64,000 bases of DNA, from positions 4,239,927 to 4,303,926 of the forward strand of contig OX465120.1 of assembly GCA_949987565.1 (NCBI GenBank), in the 5' to 3' direction. Origin of the DNA: Luidia sarsii (taxonomy: Eukaryota; Echinodermata; Asteroidea; Paxillosida; Luidiidae). The notes under the pieces were generated by a model. The model was not told where the DNA came from, made no database searches, and saw nothing but the letters and a program-made list of their open reading frames with translations. Position numbers and translations under genes: made by a program. Of this stretch, positions 10,230 through 20,770 are shown piece by piece; position 1 is the first letter of the stretch; every line of letters starts with the position of its first letter.

Positions 10230-13200
10230 GTGAGTTTTGATCCCGATTGATGATATCCCTGGCCTTATAGTTGTCTTTGCCTCTGACCCTGCTTCTTACC
10301 GTGCCTCTACCTCTCCGTCTGTCCCTGTCCCTGTTTGTTGCCTTCCTCACTTCTTCCATCTTCCCCCCCCCCCTCCTTCTCTCTACCCCTTTCTCCTCCT
10401 AATCCACCTCGTTCGGCTTCTCCTTCAGGCTATCCATTTCCTCCGTCTGCCCTTTCTCCTCCATCTCCGCCACCTGCATCTCCCTCCCATGCATTCTCCT
10501 TACTCTCCCTTCCTTCCTAGTTCCACCACCGAGCCCAAGACATTCTCCTGATGACGGCCAGAGCATACTGGTCGAAACGTCGGGTTACCACTCAGGTTCT
10601 TTTCAGAACCAAACCTCTTCCTTTAAGAGACCTGATACATGGTGTCACCGCACACCTTCCTATGTTGGTACTCAAAGGGTTACTTTCATTGCTCCTCTAT
10701 CACAGATCCCCCTAGCATCGTCGCCATCACTGGCAGCTCGGTGTACTGCGACCAAACCGCCTGCGGCGTGGCTCTCTCCCCGGGGCGCACCTACGACTTC
10801 GCCTGCCACTGCCTGGACTCCCAGCCGGTCTGCCGTCTCGGCTGGGAGCTGACGCGACCCCGATCGAGTGCCACTGCAGGCCGCCGGGAGTTGGCGTTGG
10901 TCGGCGAGAGGAGCCGGGCGGTGGACCCATCGCCCCATCAGTCCGGCCGCGGCTGGAACGCGTCTATCGAGGTCGGTCTCCAGGTCGGCGTCAGCGGCCA
11001 CGCGTGGAAACTGTCCTGCCTCGCCTGGTACCCAGACGACAGCACGCCTTTCAGGGAGATAGCTCTCAATGTCGTGGTGCAACCGCATGAGTCCAGTAAG
11101 GGGTGCAGAACACTAAATCGAACTCCCATTTGAACATTGTACAAAAACACTCGCTTTCAAAGCCAATTATCCCACACCCAAAAGTCTCTTAAATCTTTAG
11201 CTTTACTGAATATTGTATAGTTTGGACCTTCATCTCTCAGATTCTTTTCAATTTTAGTGCCCTTAGCCGATTAATTATAGTCGAGGTCGATCGTATGCTG
11301 GATATTTGCGTTGAGAAAAATTTAGTTCACAAGAGTTTTTGTAAATTTTGACAAATTGTTGTTAAAGTACATCAATGTTTTTTTCATCACACAATCATAG
11401 CATTGTATATCAAGAGTATAAGGAGGTTAAATCTCTGGTAAGACTTGAGTTATACGCTATGTATACCAGTGTCCCGCGTGTTAGCGATAAGTTGGTCGTT
11501 GTTGGTTTTGCGACCCACCTAGCCCTCATGAGTCGATCTGTTGGTATTAATCTTTGGGTTACTCCACGTCACACTTGAAATGGCGTGAATATTCATTCAT
11601 AGTCATTCCCGGCTATTTGAGGTTCCGTACCGTGTGGATATTATCACACTAAACATTCTGAATGCACGGAGTTTTGTTCCAACCACTTTCGAGCCGCGTT
11701 CAAAGTAAAGCACCAGCAGATAGCACTATGAACATGTAAACCGTGAAAATGGGGTGAAAATGTCATTTAGCCGTGAAAAGAAAATTCACCGTATTTTCAC
11801 CCCTATTTCATGGTACACTGTTAGTCAAGCCATTTTCAAGGGGTTTTCACCAGTGGTCTCCAAGTCCACGTTATACTGGTGGTCAATGACTAGAGAAGTA
11901 TCTGGGAGTGACAGATACAAGGACACAATACAGTATCAATGTCTCTTGAGTGACCTAAAGATGTCCTTATCAGGTCAGGGGGCGATTATTTTCAAGGTGA
12001 ATTCACTGTAAAATTAATGCACCGTGAAATCACAGTGACTTTTTAGTTTCACGGAGAAATGACATTTTCACCCCTTTTTCACGGTTTAGATGTTCATAGT
12101 GTAGAAAGGTGCAAGAATCTTTTTTTCTTCTTCTGAGGATTGGAACGACTTGCTGAAAGCCCGTGCTTTGGCGGTTGGCTCTATCTGCTTGATCGGGTGC
12201 GAATAAGTACGACTGGGCCTTTACTCGGCGTGGTCTTTCCCTGTCTGTCCGCAGACGGTGATGGAGCCGCGGGGGAAAGGCTGGATTGGCCTACCGTCTT
12301 CATGTACGCTGGTGTGGGTCTGTGCGTCCTGGCAGTGAGTTGCATCGGCGTCTTGTTCGTCGTCTGCCTTCGGCGGCGAGGCGGACGTGGACGGGGACAG
12401 ATTGAACTTGAAGGGAACGCCAGCCGAGCCAATCCCTCTGCATACAACCAGGTTCGTCTGGCATATCGTCTAGATGATTGATTACAACGGGTCTATACAC
12501 TGTGAGGTTCTACCCCTCGCCCAGATCGGACAATGGCAGCGTTTGCAAAATTCATGTGCCAGACTATAATTTTGTAAAGACACATGATATAGGAGGCACA
12601 CCAAGCATGGTCTCTTAAAGAAGAGGTATGGTTCTGAGAAGAACCTTAACTCTCCTGATGACGGCCAGAGCATACTAGCCGGAACATCAAGTTATCACTC
12701 AGGTTCTTTTTAGAACCATGCCTCTTCGGCATTCATGGTGTCATCGCAAACCGTCCTATATTGTTTCACCCACCATGCAAAGCCTTAAGTCCTATTTATA
12801 TAAATGTACGTGAATAAGTATGCCCACATAGGAAAGCGCCGCGGTTGAACGGTGAGAGCGTTCGTCTGCAGCAATGCCTGCGAAACCCGTTCTCTCTCCT
12901 ATCAGCAGTGAATGTGTACCTGGCTCACTTGAAGGTTGAAAGAGGGGGAGATCAAAAGAAAACAAATCAAAGAGATAAGTGGGTTTAACATGGCTGTCCA
13001 CTGTGAACGTTCAAACCCCGAAAATCGGCTGGAAAAAAATGGCTCTGAAAATTAAATTCACTGCAGCTTCACCACTTTTTTTTTCAAGCGAAAAAATGCT
13101 GTTCAGCAGCTTATCATGGTGATTCCACCAGAGGTCTATTCAAGGTCTTGGTGGTTAATGGCTGCACTGCACAACGTGTATGATATTGTTATACACAGAC

Positions 13201-16200
13201 TAGACTATAGTCACCACTGCCGGCTGGCAGATGAGTTGTGTGGTAATTCCGCTAGCGCAGGTCAGATGAGATGAAAATATTCAGGGAGAATTCACTTCAA
13301 ATGGGACCAGATGAAATCACTATGAATTTAGTTTTTCATGGCAACTTGACGTTATTCACCCAATTTGCACTGTTTAGATTTTCGCAGTGATCATTCTGTC
13401 CCCATTATTTTTTTGTGCGTTGGCTGTGCAGAGTTACCAGTGCGTCGCCTCCCGTGATGACCGGACTCTGCGCTCTGTCGCCAGGCCACTCGTCCCCGAG
13501 TTCTCGGACGAGTCGGACAGCTGGTTGGGCAGCTTCCCCCGAGACCGACTCGACCTGCAGGAGCTGGTGGGCGAGGGTAGTTTCGGGCTGGTGTACAAGG
13601 CTACCGCCTACGGCATCACGTCGGCCGGTCGAGCGGACACGGTGGCCGTGAAAACGATGAAAGGTGCGCTTGCCTCCTGATGATGACAAAACGCCTGAAC
13701 GAAATGACGAAATGACGAAACAACATAATCATAATGATGTAAAAAAAAATACAGAAAAGCAGCGCGAAGGCAGTGATGGCGTTCCATATAGTGATGGCGT
13801 TCCATACGAATGTACCCTCTCGGCGAAATCTACAAAATATCCGCAATGCAGAGTTTTATTACTCGTGACTCGGTTTTTGTTGAATCTTATTTTCCATTTT
13901 CTTATTTTCCAACCTCTTGAAGGGAGACTTGAGATGATCAAAGAAAGGTTTACTACATGGTGGTGGTGGCCTTCTCGAATAGACAACTATACTATCGTTG
14001 CTGGGAGAGGGGGCGCCAGTCAGATAATACTTTGGATCATCAACTTCCAAATATCTCTTGGGATCACTCCCCTATGAATGTGCCATTTTTACCTAACTTT
14101 TACCTTAGCAACCTGGAAAAAATATATACTAAATACAAAATTATTGTTTTTGTTTCTTGGGGCTAAACGCCCGATGCTAAGGACTCTTGTCAAAAAGATC
14201 ATCGGTTGGGTATCAGATGATTTGACCCGTCCGATGTCGTTTCCACCGGATAGCCATCGTGAATTTTTCACCCCACAGTCCAGTACAATCGGCTTTCTAC
14301 CGGGGGAAATTTTATCGGTCGGATGAATTCAACCGGCACTCAACCGATGATCTTTTTGACAAGAGACCTTATAGGCCTAATACCGTACGCACAGTGTCAA
14401 CAATGAAGTCAAAGCCTATAAGGCCACGTTTCAGTTGGCTCTATATAGGTTCACTCTATTAAAAAAGGCGGTATGGAGTATTGTTGCTCTCGGGAGAGCC
14501 CGTAACTCCTCGGGGGAAGAGTGTGGCTCTGAGACGAGCCAGTGAATCTTTGGAGGAGCTTTGTTGCTCTCGGGAGAGCCTGTAACTCTTTGGGGAAGAG
14601 TGCGGCTCTGAGACGAGCCAGTGAATATTTGGAGGAGCTTTGTTGCTCTCGGGAGAGCCTGTAACTCTTTGGGGAAGAGTGCGGCTCTGAGACGAGCCAG
14701 TGAATATTTGGAGGAGCATCGTTGCTCTCGGGAGAGCCTGTAACTCTTTGGGGAAAGAGTGCGGCTCTGAGACGAGCGAGTGAATCTTCGGAGCATCGTT
14801 GCTCTCGGGAGAGCCTGTAACTCTTTGGGGAAGGGGTGTGGCTCTGAGACGAGCCAGTGAATCTTTGGAGGAGCACCGTTGCTCTCGGGAGAGCCTGTAA
14901 CTCTTTGGGGAAGGGGTGTGGCTCTGAGACGAGCCAGTGAATCTTTGGAGGAGCTTTGTTGCTCTCGGAGAGCCTGTAACTCTTTGGGGAAGGGGTGTGG
15001 CTCTGAGACGAGCCAGTGAATCTTTGGAGGAGCTTTGTTGCTCTCGGGAGAGCCTGTAACTCTTTGGGGAAGGGGTGTGGCTCTGAGACGAGCCAGTGAA
15101 TCTTTGGAGGAGCACCGTTGCTCTCGGGAGAGCCTGTAACTCTTTGGGGAAGGGGTGTGGCTCTGAGACGAGCCAGTGAATCTTTGGAGGAGCTTTGTTG
15201 CTCTCGGAGAGCCTGTAACTCTTTGGGGAAGGGGTGTGGCTCTGAGACGAGCCAGTGAATCTTTGGAGGAGCTTTGTTGCTCTCGGGAGAGCCTGTAACT
15301 CTTTGGGGAAGGGGTGTGGCTCTGAGACGAGCCAGTGAATCTTTGGAGGAGCTTTGTTGCTCTCGGGAGAGCCTGTAACTCTTTGGGGAAGGGGTGTGGC
15401 TCTGAGACGAGCGAGTGAATCTTTGAAAGAGCTTTGTTGCTCTCGGAGAGCCTGTAACTCTTTGGGGAAGGGGTGTGGCTCTGAGACGAGCCAGTGAATC
15501 TTTGGAGGAGCTTTGTTGCTCTCGGGAGAGCCTGTAACTCTTTGGGGAAAGAGTGCGGCTCTAAGAAGATCCAGTGAATCTTTGAAGGAGCTTTGTTGCT
15601 CTCGGGAGAGCCTGTAACTCTTTGGGGAAGGAGTGTGGCTCTGAGACGAGCCAGTGAATCTTTGGAGGAGCATCGTTGCTCTCGGGAGAGCCTGTAACTC
15701 TTTGGGGAAGGAGTGTGGCCCTGAGACAAGCCAGTGAATCTTTGGAGGAGCATCGTTGCTCTCGGGAGAGCCTGTAACTCTTTGGGGAAGGAGTGTGGCT
15801 CTGAGACGAGCCAGTGAATCTTTGGAGGAGCATTGTTGCTCTCGGGAGAGCCTGTAACTCTTTGGGTGAAGGAGTGCGGCTCATGAGGAGAGCCGGTAAA
15901 TAAAAAAAGTCGATGTGTTCATATTTTTTTGCCTCTCGTAATTATAGCACGTACGGCGTCCTCTGATCGGGAGAACTTTGAGAAGGAACTGACGGTATGC
16001 ATGTCCATACCCAAGCACCCTCACGTCATCGCGATGCTCGGCTTCTGCACAAAGGAAGGTACGTCAGCAGTATAGCGGGAGTGATCGCGTATAGCCATAC
16101 GGTCCCATTAGAAAAACAAAACCTCAAGGGGGCTCGTTAATTACTTGGTGTCTGCCCTGCTGTCCGGCCGTTCAGACTAACAGGCGATGCCGACTCCAAC

Positions 16201-19200
16201 GCGGTGTGAACGGACCGTAATCTTCAACGTTGGGTTTATACAACGGCCTTACATTCCATACCTTAGCACTGAGAACTTTTATTTCCGGAGAGAAAGCTCC
16301 TATTATTATAGGGCCTATACTGTGATCTAGACGTAATAATACATTTTTTTGTACTATGAAATGTGACCCGGCATAGCGACATGAGGATATCCCACCAAAA
16401 CACATTTCCAGAAAAAAACGCCTGAGGTCAAAGTATCTTCTCAATTCGATTAAAAATCTATTTTTTTTTTTTTTTGCATTTTCGGGAAGTTTATGTATTG
16501 GAGGATGTTATGTCCAAAGGATTTTTCCGAAATCCGTCTCTAAATGTTGAAAAAACCCCGAGGCTTTCGGGGGAGTGTTTGTGTACCGTTTTCATGAAAA
16601 TGTAAAGTTGCTGTCTTTTTGAATGCCCGCTTTCGAGGAGTTAGACTGGTGCTGCTATATTGTGTCTGGTGCCAAATGAACGAGCGAAGTCCCCTTGTAC
16701 TATTTACAACAAAGTTCATACGGAAATAAATTTGATATTATTCGAAAGCTAATAGTATACTCTTTTACATCATTAGAAAATCTCAAAATCTCAAGAGTGG
16801 GGCTTATGCCTCATTATGCTGTGCTGGGTCACAAATAGGATTACAGTATATATTTAACTTCAGAGGGTATTTCGATTTGCCTTTCCTGGCGTGTATAGTT
16901 AACACTGTATAACAACTCTGGCAGCAGCCCTGCACCTCGAACACCATGACCCTCGCTTTCTAGTGCAGACGCCTCGTACACATACGTCGCCTTCGATCAC
17001 CTTCGTTTAATTGCACGCGCCCTATACCTGTTTCGTTCTCTTGCTTCCATCCACCCACGCAGAGCCCTTTTTCCTGATCTTCGAGTTCGCCGGGAAAGGG
17101 AACCTCAAGTCCTTTCTGAGGCAGAGGGTGGATGAGTGGACGGTCGCCTCCGGTCCGCCCATCGAACCCGCCGACCTCCTGACCTTCGCCTACCAGATAG
17201 CCAGTGGAATGGGCCACCTCGCATCCCTCAATGTAAGAGCCGAGAAAAAGCAGGAGGGTGAAACATAGACAGTGCCACGCATGCACACATTATAACAATG
17301 AGAACTTTATGGGAAAAAGGAGAGATTACGTGTGACTATACGAGACCGAGCCGGGAAGTGCGAATTCATATTCGAGTCGGGAGTCCGAGTTCAAGTCCAG
17401 GTAGGAGTCAAACACTGAGTCTGATTACAAATCTATGTCCGAGTTAATGGCTGAGTCAAAATCCGAGTCCGAGTCCAATTATACGAGGCAAATTCCAAGC
17501 ACGAGTTCAAGTACGTACGAGTCCAAGTGCGTACGTACGTGTCCACGTCCGTACGAGTTCAAGTCCGTATGTACGGAGTCCAAGTCCGTATATCGGATTC
17601 CAAGTACGTGTCTAAGTACGAGTCCAAGTACGATTCTAAGTACGAATCCACGCGAGTCCAAGTATACGAGTCCAAGTACGAGTCCAAGTACGAGTCTAAG
17701 TACGACTCCAAGTACGAGTCCAAGTTTACGAGTCCAAGTACGATCGAGTCAGAGTACACGAGTCCAAGTACGCGTCTGAGTACGAGTCCAAGTATACGAG
17801 TCCAAGTACGATTCTAAGTACGAATCCACGCGAGTCCAAGTATACGAGTAAAAGTACGAGTCCAAGTATACGAGTCCAAGTACGAGTCCAAGTATACACG
17901 AGTCCAAGTACGATTGAGTCAGAGTACACGAGTCCAAGTACGAGTCATATTACACGAGTCCAAGTCCAGGTTTGAGTCAAGTCTGCAGTTCGATTTCTTG
18001 GTGTTCGAGATTTGTATACACGTGGCTCAAATTCTCAGAATCTAAATTCCCGAATCTAATTTCAGGTACTCGCCGACTGACATCATTGACTGTAATCAGC
18101 ATCATTCATTATTTTGTATTCCTTCATCGCCTCAGATCATTCACAGAGACCTAGCTGCGCGGAACATTCTGCTGGACAATGCCATGATGTGCAAGCTGTC
18201 CGATTTCGGCTTTGCCCGCGACGTGGTGGATGGAGATTACTACAACATGACATCTGATGTGAGTCGGCCGTGCAAAAAAATGTAGGAGCTTGATGAGCGA
18301 ATTATTTATAACGCAAGTCTGTACTGTGCACTGCTATTTTGTGTGACCACGTGGAATTTGAGCGTCACATCTTTCATCTGAAAGGCGTTATAGACGACTC
18401 GTGATGGGCCAGCTGTGGGTGGACTGGATGAGGAGACGGGACAGGGCGCTCCATGAATTATAAATCCTGCCATAGCATGAAGCCGAGGTCGAGCTCAGCT
18501 TAGAATGGACGGACTGTATAATTATAGACTAGACATGGAGCTATGCTCCACGGTATAAATCAATCTGGGCCATCGTACGCGTACAGCTCCATTCCGTTGA
18601 CGTCGTAGACGCACAGCACCAGCGTATGCGGTCGGAAGATGCTCTTGACTATTAAAGGGGATCCTATACAGGCACGCCATTGGGTGGACTGGAGGATGAG
18701 GGTGTGTGCCGTAGCGTTTACCTTTGAATAGGGCCGAGGTCGAGCGAGACTTGAAGTGGACGGTCTGCATGACTGTGTCTCTAGGGTACCAACTTGATGC
18801 ATGCTCTTCGTGGTAACCCTTTCTTCCCTCCTCGCAGGAAGCTCTGCCCATTCGCTGGATGGCACTGGAATCCATCACCGAGAACACGTACACGACAAAG
18901 AGTGACGTGTGGTCCTTTGGTGTCTTCCTGTGGGAGCTGGTCACTATGGGTGAGTATAGGGGATTCCCGCTCTGCTCTCACTATAATGCTCCGCTGTGGC
19001 CTGCATGCCATGCCCCTGCTTTACCTTCCCGCCCGCCCTGCCCTGCCCTGCCCTGCCCTGCCCTGCCCTGCCCTGCCCTGCCCTGCCCTGCCCTGCCCCG
19101 CCCTGCCCTGCCCTGCTCTGCCCTGCCCTGCCCTGCCCTGCCCTGCCCTGCCCTGCCCTGCCCTGCCCTGCCCTGCCCTGCCCTGCCCTGCCCTGCCCTG

Positions 19201-19762
19201 CCCTGCCCTGCCCTGCCTTGCCCCGCCCTGCCCCGCCCTGCCACGCCCTGCCCTGCCCTGCCCTGCCCTGCCTTGCCCCGCCCTGCCCCGCCCTGTCCTG
19301 CCCTGCCCTTCCCTTCACTGACCCTAGCTCCTCTGCTCCGCTCTATACCCTGCACAGCTCGTCAATACCAGATTGCAAATACTTGTTGGGCGATTGTTTT
19401 CCTATAGGTTCCCACCCATACACCGGTGCATCAGTGAAAGAGGTGATCGCAATTCTTAAGAAGGGGGACCGCTTGAAGAAACCGCCACACTGCAGCGATG
19501 GCTTGTGAGTATAACAAGATATTTACACAATAAACCGTTGTTTCTGTACGATCTTCCACGTAGCTCTCAACGCAAAACGGGTCGAGGAGAGAATTGCATT
19601 GCATTTTATGATTTTGAATGTTTGATTACTTTCGCCAATTATAGATACAAACTGATGATTAAGTGCTGGTGCCAATCGGAGATACGGCGTCCCGATTTCA
19701 GGATCCTGGAGAGAACTTTGCGTCACATGGCTGAGGATGCATCGGTAGGCAGAGAAATTTAA
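9924..19762 (+). CDS. Receptor tyrosine kinase with Ig-like ectodomain (3' ten exons)
   Basis: Joined exons: 9924-10229, 10706-11095, 12255-12451, 13432-13663, 15948-16058, 17063-17232, 18136-18258, 18838-18949, 19408-19504, 19645-19762. All have AG/GT borders and compatible phases and give about 617 residues plus stop. Order: two Ig-like domains (about residues 1-232), a transmembrane helix (about 252-276), a juxtamembrane segment, and a tyrosine kinase with GEGSFG loop, VAVK lysine, alpha-C glutamate (NFEKEL), [11 protein letters not shown], a YY activation pair, WMALES and [21 protein letters not shown] and the YY pair recall FGFR/VEGFR-class receptors. It should phosphorylate tyrosines at the plasma membrane after ligand binding. 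The signal peptide and any earlier Ig exons are missing. The exact subfamily is uncertain, so no symbol is given. Confidence 0.9.
10548..10665 (+). mobile_element. Hammerhead-like element family 1, truncated copy in RTK intron
   Basis: The core at 10548-10581 reads CTGATGA, stem II CGGCCAG-AGCATA-CTGGTCG, then AAACGTC. It is followed by the 3' arm with GGTTCTTTTCAGAACC and the tail ATGGTGTCACCGCA. The 5' arm is missing: CT-rich sequence abuts at about 10545. The element ends about 40 bp before the next exon. Confidence 0.65.
10706..11095 (+). CDS. RTK exon: second Ig-like domain
   Basis: Phase 1-1 exon of 130 codons. Ig pattern [18 protein letters not shown] ... WKLSCLAWY, with extra cysteines near the start (YCDQTACG) that may form an additional disulphide. 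Acceptor CTATCACAG, donor A|GTAAGG. It is followed by a 1.16-kb intron. Confidence 0.85.
11724..12101. mobile_element. CACTA-like MITE, copy 2
   Basis: Ends CACTATGAACATGTAAACCG and ACGGTTTAGATGTTCATAGTG, flanked by TAG at 11721-11723 and 12102-12104. It is shorter than copy 1 and ends about 150 bp before the transmembrane exon. Confidence 0.85.
12255..12451 (+). CDS. RTK exon: transmembrane segment
   Basis: Starts in phase 1 and ends in phase 0. About 25 hydrophobic residues ([20 protein letters not shown] and onward) are followed by the basic stop-transfer cluster RRRGGRGRG, giving a type I topology with the kinase inside the cell. Acceptor CTGTCTGTCCGCAG, donor CAG|GTTCGT. Confidence 0.88.
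12595..12760 (+). mobile_element. Hammerhead-like element family 1, two-armed copy
   Basis: This copy keeps both arms. GAAGAGGTATGGTTCT upstream pairs with AGAACCATGCCTCTTC downstream, and AAGAACCT pairs with AGGTTCTT. The core sits at the tip at 12655-12688, with substitutions (GGAACATC in place of GAAACGTC). The arms would form an extended stem I with an internal loop. Confidence 0.6.
12811..12880 (+). repeat. Possible tRNA-derived remnant
   Basis: GCGGTTGAACGGTGAGAGCG followed by TTCGTCTGCA resembles a tRNA A box and the start of an anticodon arm. No B box was found, so this is weak. Confidence 0.2.
12999..13389. mobile_element. CACTA-like MITE, diverged copy 4
   Basis: Ends CACTGTGAACGTTCAAACC and CTGTTTAGATTTTCGCAGTG are recognisable but diverged versions of the family termini. 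No target-site duplication remains. It ends about 40 bp before the next RTK exon. Confidence 0.55.
13432..13663 (+). CDS. RTK exon: juxtamembrane region and kinase glycine loop
   Basis: Phase 0 to 1. An acidic juxtamembrane stretch (EFSDESDSW) leads into [18 protein letters not shown] and [10 protein letters not shown], which hold the ATP-binding glycine loop and the catalytic lysine. Acceptor TTGGCTGTGCAG, donor G|GTGCGC. Confidence 0.93.
14184..14365. mobile_element. Foldback element in RTK intron
   Basis: CTCTTGTCAAAAAGATCATC at the left is the exact complement of GATGATCTTTTTGACAAGAG at the right; the arms extend to about 25 bp. The ~130-bp interior has CCGG-rich inversions. No convincing target-site duplication or coding capacity. 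Confidence 0.65.
14471..15897. repeat. 79-80-bp minisatellite, about 18 copies
   Basis: GTTGCTCTCGGGAGAGCC recurs every 79-80 bp (14483, 14563, 14642 and so on). Each unit can be split into four ~20-bp parts starting CTCTCGGGAGAG, CTCTTTGGGGAAGAG, CTCTGAGACGAG and TCTTTGGAGGAG, so it looks like a tetramer of an older 20-bp repeat. The first three parts are short palindromes. The array lies wholly within the intron between the glycine-loop exon and the alpha-C exon. Confidence 0.95.
15948..16058 (+). CDS. RTK exon: kinase alpha-C helix
   Basis: Phase 1-1. Encodes [20 protein letters not shown] and [17 protein letters not shown]. The glutamate of FEKEL is the expected salt-bridge partner of the catalytic lysine, and HPHVIAMLG matches the usual HxNIVxLLG segment. 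Confidence 0.92.
16362..16833. mobile_element. TGTGACCCGG-type MITE, full-length copy
   Basis: Begins TGTGACCCGGCATAGCGACA and ends GCTGTGCTGGGTCACA, so it has ~16-bp terminal inverted repeats over a 472-bp element with no coding frame. The interior is shared with the copy at 40933-41762. Confidence 0.8.
17063..17232 (+). CDS. RTK exon: kinase hinge and alpha-D/E helices
   Basis: Phase 1 to 0. Encodes [20 protein letters not shown], a short kinase insert ([15 protein letters not shown]) and [28 protein letters not shown] corresponds to the FGFR hinge YASKGNL; the gatekeeper position is a phenylalanine. Acceptor CATCCACCCACGCAG, donor AAT|GTAAGA. Confidence 0.93.
17351..17965. repeat. 12-bp minisatellite (CGAGTCCAAGTA)n
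   Basis: Degenerate head-to-tail copies of CGAGTCCAAGTA with TACGAGTCC and CGATTC variants, inside an RTK intron. The frame stays open because the period is a multiple of 3. Confidence 0.93.
18136..18258 (+). CDS. RTK exon: catalytic loop and DFG
   Basis: Phase 0-0, 41 codons. [20 protein letters not shown] holds the catalytic aspartate and the RTK signature [22 protein letters not shown] holds the metal-binding DFG and the tandem activation-loop tyrosines. The DFG is followed by F where most receptor kinases have L. Confidence 0.95.
18838..18949 (+). CDS. RTK exon: P+1 loop and alpha-F helix
   Basis: Phase 0 to 1. [20 protein letters not shown] then [18 protein letters not shown]. The usual APE glutamate is present as ALE. 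Acceptor CTTCCCTCCTCGCAG, donor G|GTGAGT. Confidence 0.95.
19020..19312. repeat. CCCTG pentanucleotide satellite
   Basis: About 55 copies of CCCTG with rare CCCCG/CCTTG variants, starting about 70 bp after the donor of the preceding exon. The minus strand is (CAGGG)n, with regular GGG runs able to form G-quadruplexes. Confidence 0.97.
19408..19504 (+). CDS. RTK exon: kinase C-lobe helix G region
   Basis: Phase 1 to 2. [20 protein letters not shown] then [12 protein letters not shown], matching the receptor-kinase pattern PYPG..V.E....L..G.R...P..C. Confidence 0.93.
19645..19762 (+). CDS. RTK last coding exon
   Basis: Phase 2 to stop. [41 protein letters not shown] at 19760-19762. CW...RRPDF is the conserved end of tyrosine kinase domains. 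The C-terminal tail is very short, about a dozen residues, with no tyrosine for adaptor docking. Confidence 0.92.
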
Positions 19763-20040
19763 GGCCAAATAGAAATAAGAATACATGCTTAGTGTCCTCG
19801 CCCGCTTCCTTTTGGGAGGCCGATTTATTATTATTTTTTTTAAGAAAAAAGGTAGCGCTATAGTTTTTATATACTCAGTCGTGACTGTGAAAAATGTCTA
19901 TTCATGCGTGTCAACTTTTTTTTCAAGTGCGGTTGTTTTTGATAAAATTGGTCAGTCGGCCATTTTGAAAAAAAAATAAAAATAACAAAAGGCCTCCTTC
20001 AGGCAGGACCCTAACCCCTGTTCTTATGTTGGCCTAATGT
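19763..20040 (+). other. Probable RTK 3' UTR
   Basis: AT-rich sequence after the stop. The best polyadenylation hexamer is AATAAA at 19975-19980 within an A-rich stretch, which would give a ~230-base 3' UTR. Confidence 0.45.
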
Positions 20041-20770
20041 AAGGATGGATAGTTGGACGGATGTATGGGTGGATGTAGCTGGATGGTTGGGATGATGGAT
20101 GGATGGGATGGCAGTCAATGGATGGATGGATGGAAGGATTAACACAGAAGTGGGAAGAGAGCAAGAGAAAGATAAATTGGGAGGGAGGGAGGGGGAGGGA
20201 GGGAGGGAGGGAGGGAGGGAGAGAGGGAGGGAGGGATCGGAGGGAGCTAGGGAGGGAGGGGAGACCCTGACAGACATAGGTGCCGGGAGGGAGAGAGGGA
20301 CTGGGAGAGAGGGAGGGAGGGAGGGGGATGGAGGAATCGAAGGGAGCTAGCGAGGGAGGGGAGACAGACATAGGTGCCGGGAGGGAGAGAGGGACTGGGA
20401 GAGAGGGAGGGAGGGAGGGGGAGGGAGGAATCGGAGGGAGCTAGCGAGGGAGGGGAGACAGACATGGGCCGGGAGGGAGAGAGGGATTGGGAGGGAGGCA
20501 GGCAGGTAGGCAGGCAGGCAGGCAGGCAGACAGGCAAACAGGGAGGTAGGGGACGATGGAGGGAGGAAGGGAGGGGGCAGGCAGGCAGGTAGGCAGGCAG
20601 GCAGGCAGACAGGCAGGCAGGCAGACAGGCAGACAGGGAGGTAGGGGGCGATGGAGAGAGGAAGGGAGGGGGCAGGCAGGCAGGCAGACAGGCAAACAGG
20701 GAGGTAGGGGGCGATGGAGGGAGGAAGGGAGGGAGACATAGGTGGAGAGAGAGAAAGAGAGGAGACAGGG
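20041..20770. repeat. Compound tetranucleotide repeats
   Basis: Successive blocks of GGAT (about 20043-20145), GGGA (about 20170-20470) and GGCA (about 20490-20730) with intermixed purine-rich segments that are themselves duplicated every ~95-110 bp. Confidence 0.93.

Noticed and set aside
14431..15884. Long minus-strand open frames of up to 440 codons
   Set aside because: They read the 80-bp intronic minisatellite; all three frames on that strand give the same repeated words because the period is not a multiple of 3. No domain, and the array lies between two RTK exons.
14471..15897. CRISPR array
   Set aside because: Repeats are contiguous with no unique spacers, and the context is a eukaryotic intron.
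18794..19508. [10 protein letters not shown] and [10 protein letters not shown] frames
   Set aside because: Translations of the CCCTG satellite; the real exons on either side use defined splice sites.
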